Positions 12,919-21,900 of a DNA stretch of 64,000 bases are shown here, piece after piece. Each line of letters opens with the position of its first letter. The stretch's first letter is position 1. The notes below the pieces were generated by a model. The model was not told the origin of the DNA, made no database searches, and saw only the letters and a list, made by a program, of their open reading frames with translations. The stretch comes from Agapetus fuscipes. Its lineage: Eukaryota > Arthropoda > Insecta > Trichoptera > Glossosomatidae. The position numbers and the translations under genes are program-made. The DNA lies in assembly GCA_951799405.1 (NCBI GenBank), contig OX637363.1:3162001-3226000 (forward strand), written 5' to 3'.

Positions 12919-15900
12919 GATAATTTGTTTTTTTAAAAATTCAACCATGCATTCTCCAGCACATTTGATCATCTCAGCATTCACACCATCATTCCCAGCA
13001 GCTTTTCCATTCTTCAGATCTTTTATACTTGTTATCACATCCTCTTTCACAATTTCTTCATCGCTGTCATTATATTCAACATCATAATAGTCTCTTTCGC
13101 CCTGGCCATATAAATTTTTAAAATATTCATTCCATCTCTTCCTTACATCACTTTCGTCCCACAGCAAGATTCCCTCAGCGTTTTTAATGCCTGGGGCCTA
13201 TAATGTCTTAAAATAATGCCCTTTTCCTTTTAAATTCATAAATTTTATCAATCACAAGATTTATACCGCATGCGTCTATGTTCGAACTGTTCCGGGCATA
13301 GTACGCATGCGGCAATGCTGCCACCTTTCCAGAAACATTTTTACATTTGCCTAAGTTTTTCTGTACACATGGAAACGCAACTGTGAAGTTTTGTTCTCTT
13401 TCTTACTAATGACCATTTTCATAAGTAGGTTGAAACATATATTTTTTTTTTTTTTTTTTTTTTTCCTTTATTATCTTAATATTTTTTTACAATACATACA
13501 ATGTATTTAATTGTTCCCGCAAAGCCGAGGCTTGTCTGCAGGTTACATTACCATATTTATAATATTGATTTCTTATATATGTTTCTTTGGATGAATTTGG
13601 TTTTATGATTTAGTTTTTTATGTCCATGTATATATTGTTATTTTTATTCTTTGATTTTAAAAAATGTAATTTGTCATGTATGTTCCTTGACTTATAGGTT
13701 GTTATGCGGCTGACCACCCATAATATAAAAATTGGTTCACTTTGCCAATGTCACCCCTGTTTCAGGGAAGGACGGCAAGAGTTGCAAGGCTTATGTTCAT
13801 TTGAGATTGGGTTTTTATATTGTAGGTCCACATGCGGCATGTGTTAGCGCGAAATTATACATATCTGCTTGTGGGAATGCATTTAGTATAAATCTTAAAT
13901 GATATATATCTTTGCAGCTTAGATTAGATTAGATTAGATATAATATAATCCTTATACATTAACCTTTAGGTGTTTAAAGTGTGTCTTAATGTTTTTTTTA
14001 AATTTATTTATATTTTTATCTTCATTTATGCTTTTTGGAAGCTGGTTGTATAGTTTAGGGATAACACATGCCAATGTTCTCTTCCCGTAGTAATTTACCT
14101 GCCGAGGCTCCCTCAGCCGCTGTGCCGAAACTAGTCTTGTCTCATTTGGGTGCGATATTTTTATTTTGTGCTCATCGTCAAGAAAATGATCCGTCATTAT
14201 TTTGTATTTGCATAGATTTTCCACCGATAAGACGTTGACATAGTTAAATAATATATTGTGATTATCTTTTGCTTCTTTTTTTATTTCTTTTGGAACCATG
14301 CATTTTAATATTCTGATTTGTATGTTCAGGATCCTGTCGATATACGATTTAAAAGTAAGGCCCCATATTCTTAGTCCATAGGTAATAATCGGCTCAACCA
14401 ACCCCATGTAAACCAGTCTAGGACTGTGTATGGCAGGTATGGTTTTAGATGGTACATGTTCAGAAGGCATATCCTTAGCTTGTTACAGACTGTCTTGACT
14501 TGCTCCTCCCAGTTGAAGTAGGAATCTATGATGATACCTAAGTACTTGTACTTATTCACAACATTTATTTTTGCACAAACACAGTCTCGTAGAGCTTTGT
14601 GAAAGCATTCGTATGTGTGGGCATATATTGTTATATCTTCCCTATGTTTATTATATGGGGAGGTGATGTTTATGACTTTTGTTTTTTCCATGTTGATCGT
14701 TAGACTATAGTCGTGTGACCATTTTATCACTTGGTTAAAGTCTGCTTGCAGTTTCTGCTGTGCATCTTTTTGAGTGTCACCGATTGATACTATAGCTGTA
14801 TCATCTGCAAATTGATAACAAATTGTTTGTGATGTGACTTTAGTCATGGAATTGCAGTAAAGCAAGTATTCTAAGGGTCTAATGACCGATCCTTGTGCCA
14901 CTCCCGTGTTTATTCTTGTATTTTTGCTGTAAGTGTCTTTTATTTTCACTGTTATGTGTCGATTTTGTAGATAGTTTCTTAGCAGTTGTTTGTATTTTCC
15001 TCTGATCCCGGCATCATCCAAGCATTCTTCAAGGCGAAGATGGTCCAGGGTATCGAAGGCTTTTGCATAGTCCACAAATATAACTATCACATGTTTCTTG
15101 TTATTTAATGCCTGGTTTATGGTATTTGCAAAATCAGTCAAAAGCTGCGTTGTGTTTTTCCTTTTTTGGAATCCATATTGTTGGGTATTTATGATTGCAT
15201 TCTTGTCAAGGTATTTAGTTATTTTTTGGACCAGGTATGTTTCAAAAATTTTATTTATGCATGTTAAAATAGAGATGGGTCTGTAGTTATAGTATTCCTT
15301 GTGTGAATTTCCTTTGTAAATGGGCCTTATTATTGATATTTTTAGACTGTCAGGGTACATACCCTTAGAAATACACATGTTTAATATTTTACATAGTGTT
15401 GCGCTTATGTTATCTTTCACAAACTTGATATCCTTTATTCTAATACAGTCTATACCAGTAGATTTTTGTGGATTTAGTTCAGATATGATTTTTTGAATTT
15501 CGGTTGGTTTTGCATATGGGATACGTAAAGATTGCATTTGTTTATTAGCATGTGGTGAGTTGTTCGGTAGAAGTTTGATTTGGCAATTATGTTTAATTTT
15601 TTCTACCTCAGAAATGAAACTGGAGGCAAAGTTATTTACTATGTCTTTCACATTCGTATTTGTGCCTAGGTGTTTCATAACAACGTCATCGATGGAATTT
15701 ACATTTTTTCCTGGTAAGCGATTTACCGTTTTCCAGGTTTTAATCATATTCCCTTTCGTTTTTTCAAATTCGGTTTGATAATAATTTATTTTTGCTTTTT
15801 TTATTTCCACAGTCGTTCTATTTCGTAGTTTGACGTATTTATTTCTATATCTATTATTTGTTGGGCAACTTCTCCATTTTCTAAAGGATTTGTCCCTATC

Positions 15901-18900
15901 GTGCATCATTTGTTGTAAGTTGTGGGTAATCCAGCCTTCATTGTTTTTTTTACTTGTCAGGGCCTGTTGTTCATAAGTACATTTATCATATATGTTTTGA
16001 AATATTCCGACAACTTCGTTAAGCAATAATATAGGACAGTCGTATTTTGCTGCAACGTTTTCCCATTTAATGTTAAGTAGCATGTTTTCTATTTTTTTAT
16101 TATTCAACAGCTTTGAATTTTCCGCTTTTTTAGATCTCGGTGTAGTTGTAAAGGGTACACATAGCGCCGTGACGTAATGGTCAGAGATTTTGTGTTTAAT
16201 AATTGAGGAATATATTGGGTATCTATGAAGACGAGTAAAAATGTGGTCTATGCAGGTTTGGGTGGTATTGTTTCCACTAATCTCTTCTCTAGTAAACTCA
16301 TATATACATTCATCCATTCCATAATTACATAGAATATCCTTATATCTTTGCGTTAGTATGTTATTATTATCTTTTGTGTCTATATTCATATCCCCAATAA
16401 GTATTAATTTCTCGTTTCTTGCATAGTTCTTTAAAAATATATCAAGTTCATTAAGGAACAATAATTTTTGCATAGATGGTGGGCGGTATATGCACATAAC
16501 ATTAAGTTTGGTCTCTTCATGCGTGACTCGTAGATATAAGCTTTCGCAGTTTCTAAAAATTGAGTCAGCTGTTGTGCATTTAAATCTATTTTTTATATAT
16601 ATCATAATTCCACCACCGCGGCGGTCAGTCCTCAGCTTAAAGTGTTTTTCGTATCCATTTAGATTATAATGATGAGCCGCGTCTGGTTTGATGTTGACTT
16701 CGCTTAGTATTATTATATCAATTTTATCATTTGTGTTTTTTAGAAGTACATATAGTTGATCAAAGTTTTTTCTTAAGCTGCGTATGTTCAAGTGAATGAT
16801 ATTTAATTTATTATTTGAACTTAGTAGTGACTTCATCCACTGCTCTATCTGTTGATGGACAGTGAAGACAATATTTTCATTATCAAAGTCTGCGCCGATA
16901 GTATTTATATTTTATCATAAGTAACTTATATTATTGAAATGAAGGCTATGACGTCAGGTATTAAATGTTTGCGTCTGCGCCTGTGCCCAGTGCATTTATT
17001 CGCTCCTGGCTCGTACTCGCCGTGTCGTTACAGCGGAATATTTTATCAATATCCATTTCCATATTTATAATAAACGGTCTTATTTGCGCTGCATTTCGTT
17101 TAACAAGTATCTTGCCATTTTTGATCCATACGATATATTGTCTATTTTCGTTAAAAGAATTTCTAGTCCACAGATATCACAAGTCAATGGGTGCAACAAT
17201 CTGGATGGGTTTCGGCGTCCTTAATCAATTGCAGTCACCGCTGCCTGCCCAACGCCTTCCTCCTCCAGTCCCATTCTCCTCTTACACAGCAGTCTGCCAC
17301 CACTCACTTGTCCAGCCACTTTAATTTGGGTATTCCCACTGTCCTACACCCGTTCGGGTCCGTCATCGCAACTATCTTTTCCAGGCTCGAATGGTCCATT
17401 CACCAAATGTGACCCAACCAATGCGGTCCGCTGGGCTGGATTCTGTTTACAAGATATCTCGTCAATGTTTTGGTGCATTTATGTATTTTCTTCGCACATG
17501 TGTTCCCATCATTTATTGGTCCATAAATAAAGCAAATTATTTTCTTTTCAAAGATGTTAAGAGAGCTCAGGGCACACAAGATCAGTGCCAAGGTTTCGGA
17601 GATATTTGAGTAAGGGTTTAACTAGTGTTTTGTAGAGTGTAGTTTTACAACTCTGTGACAGTAACCGTGAATTAAACTGTCATCATAATCAATTGGTTAC
17701 TTAAAATCCTTACAAAAAATAAGAAAATAGCAATGAATCAGGTAAATTATTATCCTGATGCTTTTTCATTGAGAACCAATCAAAAATGAAATATCTCACA
17801 TCAAACACAGCTCCCCGGAGGTTGTCCCCCACTAGAGCCAAGTCTGCGTCTCCAGCATACATGGCGGCCTCTTCCTTTATGGTGGAGAAGCTCAGGGTAG
17901 AGAGGAACTGCAGGAACCTCTCATACTTATTCCGATCCGAGCTCTTGATGTTCGGCCATGTTCTGTAAATTACAAAATATCAGTCTGGATGTAGAGAAAA
18001 AGCAGACAGTACGTGAATATAAAATAGAATGTGTGCATGTTGGTAATTATGAGTTACGTAGTATTATAGTATACTTATTATACTTATTTATACTTATCGT
18101 ACTGGGTGCTACCGCTAGCATCGCCAAGAACCAGAATCTTTCAAAAAATGTTTGACTGGCGGTGCACGGTGGTATACTAGTGCCCACTCTGATGTATGGA
18201 AGTAAAGCCTGGACGGTGAGTGAAAGTGAGATTAGTAAAGTCCATACAGTGAAAATGGACTACTTAAGAAGTATGATTGGAAAAAGACTGAGTGATAGGG
18301 TGAAGAATGATTTTGTTAGAGAGGAATGTGGTGTAAGAGAAAGTGTGAAAGTAAAGATTAAAAGAAGTATACTTAGATGGTTTGGACATTTGGAGAGAAT
18401 GAATGAGGAAATACTGACGAAGAAAGTATATGCTGCAAGAATTGATGGATGTCGTGGAAGAGGAAGACCGAGAAAGGTATGGATGGACCAAATTTTCGAA
18501 ATAGCGAGTGAATGGGATATCCAGAGTCATAATAAAAGAAGAGCTTGTATGAAACAGGTTATGACTCTGGATGAAATGAAAGAAGTATGCAAGGACAGGA
18601 AGAAGTGGCGGCTAATCTGCAATGCTGATTTGTAATGTTAGTTTATTAGTTTGCTACATTTTTTGCATAAGAATTTTTTGACTTTTTTGTATAGATTTAT
18701 TTTTAAGGTTTTGTTGTTGTTTTTTTTTTTTTTTATACTTAAATGTTATGTATTACTCGTATTCCTTGACTTATAGGTTAGTATGAGGCTGACCACCCAT
18801 ACTGTAAAAAATGGTTCACTTTGCCAATGTCACCCCTGTTTCAGGGAATGTCGGCAAGAGTTGCAGGGCTTATGTTCATTTGAGGTTTGGATTTTATTTG

Positions 18901-21900
18901 TAAGTCCACAATCAGCATTTGTAAGCGCGAACTACACGTGTTTGTTTGTGGGCATACATCTGAGAGCTTTGAATGAATATATCCTTGCAACTTAGATTAT
19001 TATTATTATTATTTATCTATGATGAGTGGATTGAAACCAAAGATGACTAGCCCACATTTCCATTGTTTTGAGTAATAAATAATAATAATATTAGGATGAT
19101 TTATTTGGTGAGCGCTGTTTTTGTGTGTATCACACCTCAAGAGCCCTCTGCGAGCTTGGTCGTCGCTGTAGAAAGCGCCAATTCTCAAGCAAGACCCAGT
19201 TGTTGTAAGGTTGGATGGACCTTTCAGTGACCGGTCTTTGGTAAAGGTTTTATGAATTTTTCAACTCAGCGAAGAGCACATTCGAAATATAAATGGTACA
19301 TTTTTTGTGCTCCGCCGGGATCCGAATCCACAACCTTCCATTTACGAGTCCGAAGTGTTGCCACTACGGACTACGGACAGGTCCAAGTAAAATGGACTTC
19401 AGAGTCACAAATGTGCCGTCAGATGTCAGCACTTGCAGTATGAGCCTTGTGGTCACCTTTGGCTCTGATAGATATTGCATAAAAGGGAAGGATACCGCCT
19501 AACTCATTTTTATTATTATCGTGGATTAGTCATGCTTGACTCTGACACACTCGTATATATGTTCCATGTGGACTCCTAAGCCGCTTAACCACTTTTAATC
19601 AAATTTAGACACATCAAGACTGTGAAGAAGGCAAAAGTTGTGGGGCTTATGTTCATTTGAGGTTTGGATTTTATTTGTAAGTACACATTCAGCATTTGTA
19701 AGCGCGAACTACACTTGTTGGTTTGTGGGCATACATCTGAGAGCTTTAAATGAATATATCCTTGCAACTTAGATTATAGATTATAGATTATTATAAGACT
19801 CATTACTAACCTACCGTAACAAATTGAGATATCTTTCAACTCCCTTCAATTCCTTCCCCTAATCCCCTCAATCAATCTTACACACATTAATCCCTCCTTT
19901 TCCGCATTTTCTACTTCAATTTCCTTTTACTCATTTTCTACTTTCAATTTCCTTCTAATTTACTTTGTTATATTCACTTTGTTGTAACTACTTTACTTAC
20001 ATACCCCCGATTGTTTCACTTATTGTTAAAACTTTTCTTATACATTGTTTCTTTCTTTTTTGCTATTCTTAACTTTGTTACCCTTATACCTGCTCAACAT
20101 ACTGATTACACTACAAGAATACCTTTAAACTATTTAAATTTGAAGAAAACAACTTTGGCTAGCACTAATTTTAATGAACACTATGTATTCACATTCATAA
20201 AGCTGTAGTTTTCTGAAATAAATAAATAAAATAAAATAAAATAAAATCAAGACAAAGAAATCTGGATGACTCCAGTGTAGCTTGTACTGATCAAATCAAA
20301 AACAGTTCCTTATTGACATAACAATCACTTTTTTCAGGCTATGTAGCCGTGGTCTGGTTGATTCTTTCCCAGCAGTTTCGCCCATTGCTCCGATGGGCAT
20401 TATCAGCGGTTGGCTAGTTGCTGTGATCTTCTTACAGGATCTGGTGTTCTAGAAGCACCGCTGGCCCTTAAACTAGTATTGTTGTATTTACAATGAGAAA
20501 TCAAACTGCCATTGCTGTGCGAGGACCCAGATGTGTTTGCAATTTACTTATTGCTGTTTTCCAGCAACGTTGAAACCACCCAAAAGATCAGCAAGAAATC
20601 TTGTCAATGTTTCTGAACCATCATCAGCCAGCAGCTATATGAAGACACTTACTTGTTGATGTACTCGTTGACCAGCTGAGGGTTGTTAGGATCTCTGTCG
20701 CATATTGTGACAGCGGGGAACTGCACATCCCAATTGTGGAAATCTGTATCAAGACCTGGAAACAATACAGCAAATTAACCTTTAGGAGAGTGTGGTCGTT
20801 TATAGACGACATTGCGATTTTTGTTTGAAGGAGTTCTTTAATTTATAGGTTGGTATGAGGCTGACCACCCATACTGTAAAAAATGTTTCACTTTGCCAAT
20901 TTCTCTCCTGTGTCAGGAAAGGTCGGCAAAATTTGCAGGGCTAATGTTCATTTGAGGTTTTTGAATGGAGATCACTTCCCTTAGCTCGATGATGTCTTAT
21001 GTTTTGGTAATTAGGGGTTATAGCAACCAAAGGGGTTTGGATTTTATATTTGTAAGCGTAACGACACATGTTTTTTTGTGGGCATGCATTTGATAAGCGC
21101 ATTAAATGTTAATACAAAAATATATCTAATCTAAGCTGCAAACATATGTTACATTGGGGATTCACATTATACGCATTCTCACAAGCAGACAATACAAGTT
21201 CGCATTTGCACATGTGAGCCTACAACATAAAAACCTAAATCTAAAATGAAAATACATTCTGCAACTCTTGCCGGATGTATGGAGTGGTCATGGCAGAGAA
21301 GAATAAGAAGTTTGCAGTTGATCCAGATTGTAAGCAAATTGGAAAGCAATGAACAATTAATAAAGTAAGAACCTGTGATAGTTGGATTGGTCTGGAACTT
21401 CTCCCAAAGGCTGAATATGATGATGCAGGTCGCGACAGCTCCCACTGATGTGAAGCAAAACCACATAAATCTGAAAATTGCAACAATAATCCACATTTTT
21501 TCAATTTTACTTCACTTTCAAACTTACTTAATCTTTAAACTTTTTAGAGTTTGTGTATTCACACAGTGAAAATTAATTTTTAATTTAAAATAAAAATATT
21601 TTTTCAAAAAAGTAGCTTTATTTTCACAATAATTAATTTTATTTGCCTCGAGTACTTTCGACCTTTGGAAGTTTCAGGTCATTTTCGAAAGTCTTTACTT
21701 TTATTTTCACTATTACTTTCTATACTTCACTTTTAAACATTACTTTCTGCTCAAATATTTTTGCCTTAAAAGGCATCTTCAGGAGCAGTAATCTCCTATT
21801 TGAGAAAAAAAAATTAAAAGTGAACTAAAACTGTATTTTTTAAAATAAATACAATGACTTTCACTATGTGAACCACCTAACCCTAACAAATATAATACAC

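Larger units (their letters stand above)
11190..17205. repeat. Repeat E, host of a nested insertion cluster
   Basis: Three blocks (about 11190-11385, 13197-13442 and 17144-17205) line up in order with one uninterrupted copy at 33440-33950. LINE-A separates blocks 1 and 2; LINE-C separates blocks 2 and 3. All of this lies in the pickpocket intron between the exons at 17962-17800 and 11142-10997. The class of repeat E is unknown. Confidence 0.8.
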
